A stretch of 64,000 bases of DNA from Echinometra lucunter (lineage: Eukaryota; Echinodermata; Echinoidea; Camarodonta; Echinometridae), in assembly GCA_029962745.1 (NCBI GenBank), contig CM057157.1, positions 22,500,088-22,564,087 on the forward strand, in the 5' to 3' direction. Of this stretch, positions 47,488 to 58,899 are shown in pieces (position 1 is the first letter of the stretch; every line of letters starts with the position of its first letter). The notes beneath the pieces are model-generated. The model did no database searches. It saw only the letters and a program-made list of their open reading frames with translations, and was not told the DNA's origin. The translations under genes and the position numbers were made by a program.

Positions 47488-47987
47488 NNNNNNNNNNNNN
47501 NNNNNNNNNNNNNNNNNNNNNNNNNNNNNNNNNNNNNNNNNNNNNNNNNNNNNNNNNNNNNNNNNNNNNNNNNNNNNNNNNNNNNNNNNNNNNNNNNNNN
47601 NNNNNNNNNNNNNNNNNNNNNNNNNNNNNNNNNNNNNNNNNNNNNNNNNNNNNNNNNNNNNNNNNNNNNNNNNNNNNNNNNNNNNNNNNNNNNNNNNNNN
47701 NNNNNNNNNNNNNNNNNNNNNNNNNNNNNNNNNNNNNNNNNNNNNNNNNNNNNNNNNNNNNNNNNNNNNNNNNNNNNNNNNNNNNNNNNNNNNNNNNNNN
47801 NNNNNNNNNNNNNNNNNNNNNNNNNNNNNNNNNNNNNNNNNNNNNNNNNNNNNNNNNNNNNNNNNNNNNNNNNNNNNNNNNNNNNNNNNNNNNNNNNNNN
47901 NNNNNNNNNNNNNNNNNNNNNNNNNNNNNNNNNNNNNNNNNNNNNNNNNNNNNNNNNNNNNNNNNNNNNNNNNNNNNNNNNNNNNNN
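47488..47987. other. 500-N assembly gap inside the sialyltransferase gene
   Basis: Exactly 500 N, a typical placeholder size rather than a measured length. By comparison with the family, the missing coding sequence between the RLKIQSW start and PYHYY should be roughly 100-130 nt and includes sialylmotif S. The apparent continuity of open frames through the N run means nothing. Confidence 0.95.
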
Positions 47988-48010
47988 AACTCCAACTCTG
48001 TATCTTTAAC
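47988..48010 (-). CDS. ST6GALNAC-like: ST6GALNAC-type sialyltransferase, start of the motif S exon (truncated by gap)
   Basis: The minus-strand acceptor TTTGTTCCAG ends at 48011. The first base G completes the AG| left over from the donor at 58900, giving Arg, then LKIQSWS before the gap. This matches the family's segment just ahead of sialylmotif S, where ETG..R, KI and a Trp precede STGW. Phase, position and residues all agree, so the join is well supported although only 23 nt are visible. Whether this and 47029-47487 are one exon depends on sequence hidden in the gap. Confidence 0.8.
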
Positions 48011-49188
48011 CTGGAACAAATATCACCACAGTACAAATCTCATCACAACATTTTACGAATTAACATTACCATGATTCATTATTAGATCATAAACATCTGA
48101 ATTATATTTCAATATTTCAGAGACTAGAAAGTACAAGTACAAGGAATATTTCACGTATTTTTGCATGTTTTGCACAGCACGACACTTGCACGAGAATAAC
48201 ACCGCGGGAAAAATTTTGTTTATTTTGCACATGGATACAATCATCTTGTCTGCAAAAATAAAAATTGTGCAATTGTGTTTAACTCGGCTGAACGCAAAAA
48301 AATTAATTGTGTGAAAATTGCCACTTCTACAGTACGGAAATGATTTTTTTTTCCCACTAGGCATTCATGTTGCCTCTAAAACTTACAAGGCTGTATTCTC
48401 ATGCCTATGAATGTATTTCCACAATTTATATAATTACTATGCTCTTAGACCATTATCTTGTCCTAGCCACTCTGTTTCGGTTCCTACAGATCGGCTCACA
48501 CATTAAAAGGCCACAAGTCCATTAAGAGACATGGCTAATGTTTTGTTAAAAATCTACCCAAGCTATTACAGCCGCAGACAGCTCGCTTGGAAAGGCCTTG
48601 GACTGTGCAAATATTAGATGAGTTAGTGTCTACGGTTCTACTGATGGCACAGATCTTTGGATTACTTCGATGTATGTTCGCAGATCATGCGTAATCAAGG
48701 CTTCATGCCCCTTCAAATCTGTGGATTTATAAAAAGGAACATTGAAAAGGCTTGTTCAGATATGAGGGGAGAAAGGGGTTTTTGAGCATATTTTTGTGTA
48801 CAAAATGAATTGCAATAAAGCAACACAGGATTGCACTTAAAATGTGTTGCACTCATTTACTTGCTTGTTGTAACATGCGCTTACACCACCCCCCCCCCCC
48901 CCCCATACACGTATATTTGAACAGGCCTTAAGGCTGTATAACATATGCTCCAGCAATGATTCTTCTGTGGTCAATTTCATGTTCTAATTGAATTCCTAAA
49001 GACAGACCCTCAACCAAACAATTTACTTTCAAAAAGTAACCTAAACACTAAATTCAATCTAAACCTAAACTAAATCCGATTGCAATCCTGACCATTGCTC
49101 AACATGTTTTGATGAAGTAAATCCTGGAGAAAATATTCACGGCTTGACGTTATCGTATCATAAGCATGTCACTGCCAAAACATGCTGT
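48011..49188. other. Intron sequence of the sialyltransferase gene, nothing else recognised
   Basis: 3' part of the 10.9-kb intron (minus-strand sense). A C tract lies at 48888-48904. No other structure was seen. Confidence 0.5.
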
Positions 49189-49196
49189 AGTAATAC

Positions 49197-49554
49197 CAGT
49201 GGCGGCGATTTCATGTCACGAGTTGGGGGGGGGGGGGTGGAAACCTGGAAGGCCTCCGCCCAAAATCTGTTTCGAAAAGTGAGAGGGGGATAATCGTTAT
49301 TATGCGAGCGAGCGAAGCAAGCGAGCTACAAATTATGGCAGAAAATAATGAAAAGAAGCCTGATTTTGCCATCAAAATGCATTCAAGGCCTATAAAATAT
49401 CTAAGTGGTTGGCCTAAAGTTGGTCAGCTGACTCAAAATAGAAAAATAATATATCAAGTTTTGAAAATCGAGGGGGGGGGGGGGACGATCCCCCAGAGAA
49501 AAAAAAGACATGTCCCCCCCCCCCCCCCCCCCCCCCCCGGGATCGCCACCTATG
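49197..49554. mobile_element. 358-bp hAT-like MITE with perfect 8-bp TSD
   Basis: AGTAATAC flanks both ends exactly (49189-49196 and 49555-49562). Left end CAGTGGCGGCGAT, right end ATCGCCACCTATG; 10 of 13 terminal bases pair. Eight-bp duplication and CA(G/T)NGGCGG-type ends are typical of hAT elements. G and C homopolymers lie just inside both ends and at 49471-49484. No transposase. Confidence 0.85.
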
Positions 49555-49564
49555 AGTAATACTA

Positions 49565-50245
49565 TACAGCACTTGGGATGATATGATGAGTGGTGTGGCT
49601 TCTTGATCCTGACTGGCATAAATAATAATGTCCTTTCAACTGTCCCTTCAACAATGTACATTGGATATTTATAAGAGAAAAAGAAACCGAAACACACTTA
49701 AGCAAAGCAAAACAAAATAAACTCCCTGAGAAGTAAATACCCCTTCCCCCCTTAGGTGGGTCTCCATCAGTTCGAGGTTGTAGAACAGCCGCTCTTTTTG
49801 ATCCCATGAATCAGCCCAATCAGAAAATAATGAGCTAACTCACAGATGAAGACGGAATTTGGCAGCTATTTCACTCTAAAAGTAAGCCGCCTAAATCTTG
49901 AATTTATTTGCAAAATAGTGGGCTATTTTTGACGTGTCGTCAACAGCTCAAACTTCAAGAGTAGGCTTATTGATCCAATCATGTATGTGCGCTAACATCG
50001 GGCTGTAGCTTAAGCTACACTGTAGATTGCAATTTACCAAGCTCTATCTGGTGTAGACGTGATTGCATGCTTCAGCTGAGTTTGGGCTAATACTCAAGAA
50101 TCCAAGATCCCAAAATAGCGGTCTATTCTTAGTGTAAGAGCGCATGAAATTTACAAAATAATCACGTCTGAGAAGTTAAGACTAGAAATGACTCCAGGTA
50201 TGAAATGAATCCGGGTATAAATGAATAAAGTGCACCGTCAACTTC
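49565..50245. other. Intron sequence with diverged direct repeats
   Basis: CAAAATAGTGGGCTATT at 49912 is echoed as CCCAAAATAGCGGTCTATTC at 50110 and CAAAATAGTGGACTATTC at 50468, each followed by a TTGA or GAGC-like run. The repeats bracket the tRNA-like segment at 50251 and may be part of one composite element. Confidence 0.45.
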
Positions 50246-50250
50246 GTCAA

Positions 50251-50339
50251 CTGCTCGTGGCGCAGTGGTTAAAGCCATTGTCAGAGCTCGATATATTACT
50301 AGTCATGCTAGTCAAGGGTTCGAATCCCCATGACGCAGG
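50251..50339 (+). mobile_element. tRNA-derived SINE head (pol III A and B boxes)
   Basis: TGGCGCAGTGG (50258-50268) fits the A box and GGTTCGAATCC (50317-50327) is a perfect B box, at tRNA-like spacing. The acceptor and T stems pair poorly, so a functional tRNA is unlikely; a SINE head or tRNA relic fits better. Confidence 0.6.
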
Positions 50340-50879
50340 TAATTTTCTTTGTCGTTATGAAATTGATGACAACGGCGTTTATTCCGTTGACGTAAAAGTT
50401 AAAGTATGATAGATATTCTTCGATCAAGTGCCTACCATTCTGTGCCTGCTTACACTAAGGATCAATCAAAATAGTGGACTATTCTTTGAGCTCAAGCTGA
50501 TGAAGATCCACCTCAAGAGTAATAATAAATGAGGCTAAAAATATGCAACTGTGTGTTTCAAAGACCTCGAAGTGTGCTTACTCATCAGAGAAATAATAAT
50601 GTGAAGCACAGAATGTTTATATCCTTTTATCATACTAGAGCACTTCCGGATTTAGATACAATGAAACGTGAAGTAAAATCCCTATTACATTTGATGTCAA
50701 TGTAAACGTTCATAACTCCATATCAAAAATGATCCAATACTTTCTCAAATACAATTTTTAAAAGACATGTGAAGCACACTACACACATGGCATTTTGTTA
50801 TTGTTATGTTTGCATCATGTAAGAATGAGGATCAACATTAACAGTCCTTGGTTATAATCATTGCTAACCAGGCTTTTAA

Positions 50880-51383
50880 TTCACTTAGGACAGAATGTCC
50901 TCATTTTGTGATTTAGCCCAATAACTTTCCATGCAGAGCCCTAACAATCATGCCAAATACATTGGCAGAAAGAGCAAATAATTCTACACATGCTGTGCCC
51001 ATTTTTACCGAGTATTTGTTGTACAATGCTGAAATTTTTTTTCAGCATCATACCACATCTGAGCATGAGTCTTCAGCTAATTTGAAGAATAAAATCTCAA
51101 CAAATTACTACAGGATGTATATAATTTTTACAGGATGTCAAATAAGCACTAAAATCCTTTAATTGGCAGTGCAATAGAAAGTTTGAAATAACTGCTATTC
51201 CATGAAAATTGGCAACTATTCAACGTTTCCGTAGACTTCCCATCAATTCATATTCTTTCAGATTCATGACTGTTAATGAGAAAAATGTAGCAATAGAAGA
51301 AAAATACAAGCACTGTCAATTTGAAGAAGAAAATCTAATCAATTAGCAAAGGATTTACATAATCCCTGTCCTGAGAGGGTCAA
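50880..51383. mobile_element. CATTCGTGACAG-family MITE, copy C, old
   Basis: Same order of blocks as 52503-52913 (AAAGAGCAAATAATTCTAC, TGCTGAAATTTTTTTTCAGC, CACTAAAATCC, ATTGGCA, AATTTGAAGAATAAAATC) but with many changes and insertions. Ends near AGGACAGAATGTCC and CCTGTCCTGAGAGGGTCAA. Confidence 0.6.
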
Positions 51384-51728
51384 TACTTTTCTTACATGCA
51401 CACAATGGCAAATAGGCAACTGCAAATTCAACTATATAAAACCAAGACGTCATAACAGATTTTCCCAGGTCCTTTCGTAAGAAATCAATCAAGTTCTGGG
51501 TGCTGATTACTGGTAGAAAAACATCAAGGGACCTCCAAATTAGCCTTTCACTACGTGTGCATTATCCTAATGAAAGCCACTCACACTGAAACACAGAGGC
51601 TGTCAATGTGGCAAATGCAGGAGTACTAGGAAAAAGTCATTATCACCCACTCGTCCTGAATAGAAGTCACTTCCATTTCCAAGATGTGAGATTTCTTTCT
51701 TAATTATTTCTTTTCAATATTACTTCAC

Positions 51729-52185
51729 TACAATCTCGAAAAACTTCAACATGCTCAGAATGCAGCTGCCAGGGTTCTATCAGGGTCATTTACAGTAAAT
51801 ATGAGCATTTCTCCTGTTCTCAAGAAGCTGCACTGGTTGCCAATCTGCAAGCGTACAGAATTCAAAATCTTTCTCCTTACATGGAAGGCTGTAAATGGAT
51901 TGGCACCAAACTATCTGAAAGACCTTGTTATGCCCTATACACCAGCTCATAGTCTTAGATTATCGCATCAGTATCTTCTTAATAATTTACCAATGGCTTT
52001 GAGAATCATACCATCTTAGAAACCTAAAATTCAAGCTGAAAACCTACATGTATCTCTTTTAACAATACTGGTACTAGACACTTTGACATTCATCCAAACC
52101 CTCTCATCTTTTTGTTTTGTTTTTTCTTGTGCGCCTCGGAATAGAATATTTCTAGATAGACAGCGCCTATCATTATTATTACTAC
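51729..52185 (+). mobile_element. 3' end of a non-LTR retrotransposon (L2/CR1-like reverse transcriptase)
   Basis: The plus-strand frame from about 51729 to 52019 reads LEKLQHAQNAAARVLSG, then SPVLKKLHWLPICKRTEFKI, LTWKAVNGLAPNYLKDL and ARS-like text (AHSLRL). LQ..QNAAAR, LHWLP...R..FKI and K..NGLAP.YL are classic residues near the C-terminus of L2/CR1-group LINE reverse transcriptases. The frame breaks at a TAG; FKLKTYMYLF follows in another frame. The copy is 5'-truncated and ends in an ATTATTATTACTAC tail, as expected for 3' LINE ends. A dead fragment. Confidence 0.85.
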
Positions 52186-52502
52186 TTTACATGTGTGTCT
52201 TTCTCTATATCTCCTTTACTGTTGCCAACTGACCTAATTCTTTTTTCCTATACTATCTATCATCATTTCTTGTTTGTCTTGTTTTTTTTATTGAAGAAAA
52301 ATCAGTTTCAGTTTATTGCATCATATTTCACACATTTTCAGACATTTACAATATTTGACAGTGTTTTGATAGCTTACAGAAAATATACAAACGAGCAATA
52401 TATGGGGTACAAAGGAAATAGTAAATTCAGAAAAAGAAATCATAAAAGACGGTAAGTACCCCATATAAATATAAGTGCATGCAGTAAAAAAAAAAAAAAA
52501 AA

Positions 52503-52913
52503 CATTCGTGACAGAGGTCCACATTTTGTGGTTTGGCCTAATAACTTTTGATGCAAAGCTCTAAAAATCATACTAAATACATGAGCAGAAAGAGCAAAAA
52601 ATTCTACATAAACTGTGCTCATTTTGGTTGCGTCAATATTCGGTGTTTGATGCTGAAAATTTTTTAAAGGAAAATAAGCATTAAAATCCTTAAATTGGCA
52701 ATGTGATAGAAAGTTTAAAAATCACGGTTTTCCCCTGCAAACTGGCAACTTTTTGACTTCTCATCATAATTTCCGTCAATTTATATTCATTTCAGATACA
52801 CGATGTTTTATAAGAAAAATGTAGCAATAAAATAAAAAAGTTGGTGTTGCCAATTTGAAGAATAAAAGCTGATCAAATTAGGCTTCAAATAATTCCTGTC
52901 ACGAATGGGTTGA
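52503..52913. mobile_element. CATTCGTGACAG-family MITE, copy B
   Basis: CATTCGTGACAGAGG at 52503 and CCTGTCACGAATG ending at 52906 form 12-bp-plus inverted ends. The right flank GGGTTGA resembles a mutated GGG-TTAA. Nearly identical, inverted, to 36667-37084. A poly-A run abuts the left end. Confidence 0.7.
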
Positions 52914-53164
52914 TCGAGAATGAAATATGAAGGAGCCTAAAAAAAAGCTAGGCTTGTAAAATATAGGCTCCTTTTTAAAAAATAGTAATGTTTCAAATTA
53001 CAGTATCGAAATAATGGCAACGAGCTAAGCATGACAGATCAAAATGAGTATGAATATGAATTAAAAACTAGATAAATCCTTGACCACGCGCGGTCGAAAT
53101 TTATACCTCCGCCATTGCCAGGTCAGAAATATATGGCACATTCATGGTGATTTTTTTTAAATTT

Positions 53165-53690
53165 TCATGCATACAAGGACGTCTTTGACCTTGACCTTTG
53201 ACCTCAAGACCCAAAAATCTAATCAGAGCATTGCCCCTCCCATATGCATACATGAACCAAGTTTGAAGTTGATCCATCAAATTGTTTTTGAGTTATCGCG
53301 AAAACGAACCATTTCCATGTACATAATGACCTCTATGACCTTTAACCTTTGACCTTGTAACCTCAAAATCTAATCAGATCATCGTCCCTCCCATATGCAT
53401 ACGTGAGCCAGGTTTGAAGTTGATCCATCAAATGGTTCTTAAGTTATCGCAAGAACAAGCCATTTTTATGTATACAATGACCTCTATGACCTTCGACCTT
53501 TGACCTTAAAATCTAATCAGATCATTGTCCCTCCCATATATGCATACATGAGCCAAGTTTAAGTTGATCCGTGAAATGGTTCTTAAGTTATCATGAGAGC
53601 GAAAACGGGACAAACGGACGGACGGACAGACAACCCGAAAACATAACGCCTCCTGCACCTACCTTTGGGGGGGGGCGGAAGCATAAAAAA
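53165..53690. repeat. Three-unit tandem repeat with DR1-type TGACCTTTGACCT motifs
   Basis: Units of about 145-152 bp, anchored by CCCTCCCATATGCATAC at about 53234, 53386 and 53527, each with GACCTCTATGACC / TTTGACCTT, AATCTAATCAGA and AAGTTGATCC. Unit 1 contains TGACCTTTGACCT (53192-53204), identical to a nuclear-receptor DR1 site on the reverse strand; units 2 and 3 carry TAACCTTTGACCT and CGACCTTTGACCT. It ends ACGGACGGACGGACAGACAA and a G tract. The type is widespread in marine invertebrate genomes; remnants lie at 18785-18975 and 19780-19950. Confidence 0.75.
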
Positions 53691-54425
53691 AAAAAAACGA
53701 AGTAAAGAACACAAAACAGATTTCAAAGCTATATTCACCAAAAAGGGGGAAAACACAATCAACGCAAAACTCACCTACAAACAAAACAATAAAGTGTCTT
53801 TTTTATGACCTTAATATTTTTCTAAAAGATCAAGAATTTGGGAGGCATACTTTCTCACAGATGAATATAGCAGTATTAATCAATATGAAATAACTATTTT
53901 TCTTTTCTTTAAAAAAAAAAAAAAAAGGAAAGTTTATCCCTTTTTTCTGCTACCTTATACTCTTTCTTCTGCTTTGTTCTGCATAATTTTCTTACTTTCA
54001 AAAAAAATTAATGTAAATGCCAGCATCTTCTACAGCACAATCTGTTTCTTCATCTTTCAAAACTATCTTCTTTCATTCTCTCTATCCTTAGCTTCTCTCT
54101 TGCACGCCATATCAAATATTACAAATTATCTCATCCAAACCTTTTCATGTTCCCATCCTCACATTTCCCTTTCTCCCTTTTCCAACCAAACTCAGTATTA
54201 ATCTCTTCTCATCATATTCAATTAGTGGTTGTACTCTCAATGGAATACACACTAATCAGGATCTGGCAATCATATTTTTCTTACTCCCATTTTAGTAAGA
54301 AACCTCCTGGCGATGAGGTTGTCATGAGGGAGGGGAATTCCCCGTTTAGCCCCGGAGGTTAAGAGACATTGCAGAGGTAAACAACATCATCGGCTGCCAT
54401 CACAAATCACAGATCTAGCCCAGAG
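53691..54425. other. AT-rich intron sequence, nothing recognised
   Basis: A and T homopolymers (53685, 53911) and no coding or repeat structure beyond short pyrimidine-rich runs. Confidence 0.45.
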
Positions 54426-54429
54426 TAAT

Positions 54430-55700
54430 GCATAGTACCAAGGGAGAGGATGAAAGGAAGGGCTGAGAGGGGAGTGAGAAGAAGAGTGAGAGAGGGAGGA
54501 GAAAAGTAGGAGAAAGGAGAGAAGGAGAGATTTGCAAACTCAAATTACAAAACAGCAATTTGAAAGAGGGAAAGGAGAAGAAAAAAAAAGTGAGAGAGGA
54601 ACCTTCGAGAAAATAACAGAGGAGGAGAAAGAAGAGGAGGGAGAGAGGGGCATACACACATACAAACAGTAATGGGAAAGAGAGAGGGGAGAGAGAAGAA
54701 GACAATTGAGAGCACAGACATATAATAAATTTACTAGACGAAAAGCAGCACACACGGATATCATTACGCGAATGGCATTAGGCCCCGCCTCTTTCGGATC
54801 ATTTGAAAGGGCCGATAAGCACCCGTATCACCATGATATCGATAACACTTTTGCATTATTCATATCCATTGCGCGTATCACTTTTATTCTAACACTTTCA
54901 TTTAATACGCGTTTGTTGAGCATTTATTGCGCATGCGGTAAGCCGATGGGTGTCATGTTTCAAAATGTGTACAAAGGCATGCTACTCGTGGGAAGCATCT
55001 TACAAAATGTATTATTCACTTTTGATCATGAATATTGATGGTGTTTAGGTCGGCCTTCTAATGGATCTGGACAAAATGGCGGAGCTTTAGGGGCCTGGTT
55101 GAGAGAGAGAAGGAAAATAATATAGGAGAGAGGAAGGAGGGAAAGAGGGACATACAAATGAAAAACATACAAACAGTACTACAATGGGAAAGAGGGGAGG
55201 GGGAAGGTGAGAGAGAAAGAAGAAAAATAACATACTGGTAGGAGAGAGGAAGGAGAGAAGAAGCAAGAGACATAAACAAATTATAAAACAGGAATTGGAA
55301 GGAGAGAGAGGAAGGAGGAGAAAGGGGAAAGGGGAGAGAAAGAGAAGGAAAATAACACAGGAGGAGGAAGGAGGGAAGAAGAGGGAGACATAAACAAATT
55401 GCAAAACAGGAAGTGGAAAGAGAGAGAGGGAGAAGAAAGGTGAGAGAGGAAGGAGGAAAATAACATAGGAGGAGGAGGAACAAGAAAAGAGAGAGAGAGA
55501 AAAGGACACACAAATAGGCAAACAGTGATGGGAGAGCGAGAGATATATCGAGGGGCAGGGAGCATTTAAGCAAGGAAGAGTGCGGGACCAGAAGAACAGT
55601 AAAGGAGAAGCCAAGAATGCAATGGAGCAAAAGACAGAGAAAGAGACAGAGAAAAAGAAAAAAATGAAAGAGGAAGGAAGAGAGAACATAAAATTAGGAT
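54430..55700. repeat. Polypurine minisatellite (~115-bp units) split by a MITE
   Basis: GGAGGAG/GAGAGA-rich DNA with recurring unit text (ACATAAACAAATTGCAAAAC, GGAAGTGGAAAGAGAG, GAAAATAACA, GGAGGAGG). Several units lie on each side of the repeat at 54716-55097, which shows that the MITE inserted into a pre-existing array. Minus-strand Ser/Leu/Pro-rich frames up to 240 codons are artefacts of this purine bias. Confidence 0.85.
54716..55097. mobile_element. ~370-bp interspersed repeat, copy 2
   Basis: Same order and orientation as 20083-20453, from AGACATATAATAAATTTACT to CTTTAGGGGCCTG, with internal inverted arms AGGCCCCGCC...GAAAGGGCCGATAAGCA and TGGTGTTTAGGTCGGCCTTC...GGGGCCT. Sharp junctions with the purine array on both sides define the element's limits. 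Confidence 0.75.
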
Positions 55701-58310
55701 AGAAGCATAATGGTGAAATCAATTTAAGACTAGTAACAGGAAAGACTTCTAGAATAACATGAGGAAATCCTGGCAAAAAAATCCTGTACATGAACCTGAA
55801 GACATACACAAGAAAACATATTTTAACTCACTCACTAATCGTGAAAGAGAGAAATTACAACCAGTACTGTATACACGTAGCATTATCATGTACAAGCGGC
55901 AAGGAGAAATTTGTGAAATCAAAATTTATCCTGCAGGTTAAGAAACCTTACAAGATACTTATGACATCCAATCTAAATAAACATGAAGACTTCTGCGTAA
56001 CAGATACTTCAAGGCAAAGGATCCGGAAGGTTGCTCTAATTTCTAGGGGGGGAAACCACTGGCAGAATTATCGCAAGACTATCGCATCAAGACTGAAGTG
56101 TTTCAGGGTATACATGTATATTAAAACTGTTTTTTGACCTTTTACATTGCCTAACAGTTATCTCTTCTGATTCCAAGAATCAGGGAATTATACAGGCAAC
56201 ATTTGCTTTGGTCTACTTCCAAAAGGATCCGTATTTAAGCTATGTGATTTGAGAAAATTTAGTAATCAAAAAGGTGATTCTAATGACATATATACAGAGA
56301 AACATGCATATAATCATACGGACCATCCAATCAGACAAGAACAGTGGCCTTACTGAGCAAGTGGTCTTTATGAACAGGTTCCTTCAATACATGTTTCAAT
56401 GGGAAAAGGGAAACAAAAAATTTTTCAACAAAGCTGGCAATATGGGAAGGCATCATATGCAAATTGCTCTCTGCTTCAAGCATGACTTTTGTTGCAAAAG
56501 TAGCAAAGTTTGAAATTGTGATAGTCTAAAAAAAAAAAATAGCTACCGGTAGATTCAAATCCCTTATCCAAAATTGATGATCTTGGTGTCATTTTTACAA
56601 AGAACAAATTTCTATCAAATAAAACAAAACTTATGATATTATGTCAATGATGACTGTGTCAAATTTCAAATCTCTGGTGTTGCGTGCTTTTTGCACCACC
56701 CTGTATAAGGGGGCTGAGGACAATTTGCCCATTAACACTTTTAAAACAGCAATACCAGAAAAACAGTTCTGTTAATGTATTCTAATCACACAATCTGGAA
56801 GTACAGTAATCAAAATACAAAGTATTCTTGGCAAATTTGAACCCTGCAACATGACCTGCAGAAAAAGGAAAACAGGTGTGGCTCACAGTCATAAGAGAAA
56901 TTCTATCTATTGCTGCTATTTTTCAAGATCAGAATGATCTAATTTGCTTCAAAATATGGATCAACCTGACTAAATTCACTCCAGTTTCTTACACAACATC
57001 TTTCTATTTCTTTGCAACACGTCATCAAAATCTCCTACAGCATCTTCCATCTATTATCTCCAGTTATCATCATCAGCTTTCTTCGTCTGCCTTAAAGATA
57101 CAGTTGAGGTCTTGTCATGTGACTGCGTCATGTCTCAATGCAAGAGAAAGGTTGAGTACGACTTAGTAGTAAATGAAAATTAGTGCAGACCTTAAGGATT
57201 TGGAATCATCATGATAAGAAATTCAATTCAATTCAATTCGTATTGAATTGAATTGACTCATTATAGCTTAAAAGAGCATGCACTGCAAACAGAAATGGAT
57301 ATGTGGGGCTACATTCACATGATGCATGAATGTTTGGTCTGAACACTTTAGCGATTTCATGTCTGTATATGCACAGTATATATTTTGTATAAAAATTATG
57401 TGGGCATTTGGAGAGCACTTCTTTTCAAGGGACATTTATACTATGATATTCTTCCAAACTGACTTCTAAGGAACGAGATAGCTCACAAATTAATTTTCAT
57501 CTTTCCTAGAAGCCAACCATCTCTTTAATAAATTCAGATTTGAGACACCCACACCGTAATCAATGGATGGTCTCATATTGCTGTTGCCATGGCAACCTCA
57601 TCAGAAGCGTAGAATCCAATAAATCCATACTGCAATGAGTACTACCAAATGCGAGGTTGTATTAATTCCATATGGAAGAAAAGATAAATATATGGAAGCT
57701 TAAGGTGTACTCGTACTATTCTACTCCCTAGGGACTGCTGATGCAAGATCACTGTATCATGTAATACATAAAAATATTATTTTACCAAAAAAAAGTTGTT
57801 TGAATCAGAATAACCATATAAAACATCAGATGAAATGTATGCCTTAGAAATTTGCAGCTAATAGCTTTTAGAGTAGAAAGATATGGTCTAGCAAATATAT
57901 TCCCAACAGACTTGTAAAAGACTGCAAGAGTTCGATTTACTTTTTCACTCACTGAACTATGGTTCGTTTTTGTTTAAAGCTATTCAATATGCTTCCTTCC
58001 ATCCCTTTAACCAATTTATCTGTACATAGTTTTCTTAAGTTTTAAGTTATTCCATTTTTCCTCATCAATTTGGTACCAGTTAATTTTACCTTCCACTCCT
58101 ACATGGACTGAAAAAAAATCAGAAAACATGGACCAAAGTAGATTAAAATCTATGCTCGGTGCTCTATGCACACAAACCTATAGGTCTTCATACAAACTCC
58201 CCCCCCCCCCCCCTTGAAAAAAGGTTAGTGTGAAGTACTTTATACTACCCACTGAAATCAGATGGTCTGTTAATTAGGTCTATGAGTATAAGGCTATGCA
58301 GTAATCAGTG
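55700..58310. other. AT-rich intron sequence, no gene recognised
   Basis: A small (AATTC)n palindrome lies at 57221-57255 and a C tract at 58199-58213. Plus-strand frames at 55759-56137 are unsupported. TTCTGTAACGTAG-like exon signals were not found. Confidence 0.45.
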
Positions 58311-58314
58311 GGTT

Positions 58315-58625
58315 CATCTGTTTATTCATTTATATTTCTATATATTTATTCATCTATCCATCCATCTATTTATTTATTATTTATTTATTTATTTATTCAT
58401 TTATTCATTTATTTACCTATTTTTATGTTTATTCATGTATTTATCTACTTACATGTATTTATTTACTTATTCATTCATTCATTCATTCATTCATTCATTC
58501 ATTCATTCATTCATTCATTCATTCATTCATTCATTCATTCATTCATTCATTCATTCATTCATTCATTCGTTCACTCACTCACTTACTCATCTACTTATTT
58601 ATTTATTCATTTATTTATCCATGCA
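58315..58625. repeat. (TTAT)n/(ATTC)n tetranucleotide array
   Basis: Mixed TTTATTTA/ATTC blocks with an uninterrupted core of about 25 ATTC copies (58469-58568). The Ile-His-Ser-Phe repeat frames on the plus strand are artefacts. Confidence 0.95.
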
Positions 58626-58899
58626 TACATGCATGCATGGTTCATCACGTCGAGAACAGAGTGTGGTAGAAAACACAGAAGGAAATTACAATCACTTACA
58701 ATTACTGTAAGTAAAGAAACACACATATAGAGGTATGGCAATACAAGCTTGATGCTTAAGATGTTGCCACACCTATACCATTCCATATTAAATATTTTCC
58801 TGCAGTGGTGGAAAACAAAATACGAACAGAGTAGATAGACAAGACTAGACTATTAAAGTAGACTTCCTGAGGCAAGGTAGACTTTTCTGCAACACTCAC

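Noticed and set aside
47125..48074. Long plus-strand frames through the N gap
   Set aside because: Antisense shadows of the sialyltransferase exon extended by N codons.
50251..50339. Functional tRNA gene
   Set aside because: Good A and B boxes but poor acceptor and T-stem pairing and no clear anticodon arm.
55058..55809. 240- and 190-codon Ser/Leu/Pro-rich open frames, minus strand
   Set aside because: They read the pyrimidine strand of the GGA/GAGA minisatellite; composition explains both openness and sequence.
58282..58730. ~140-codon frames with repeated IHSF
   Set aside because: Pure translation of the (ATTC)n array.
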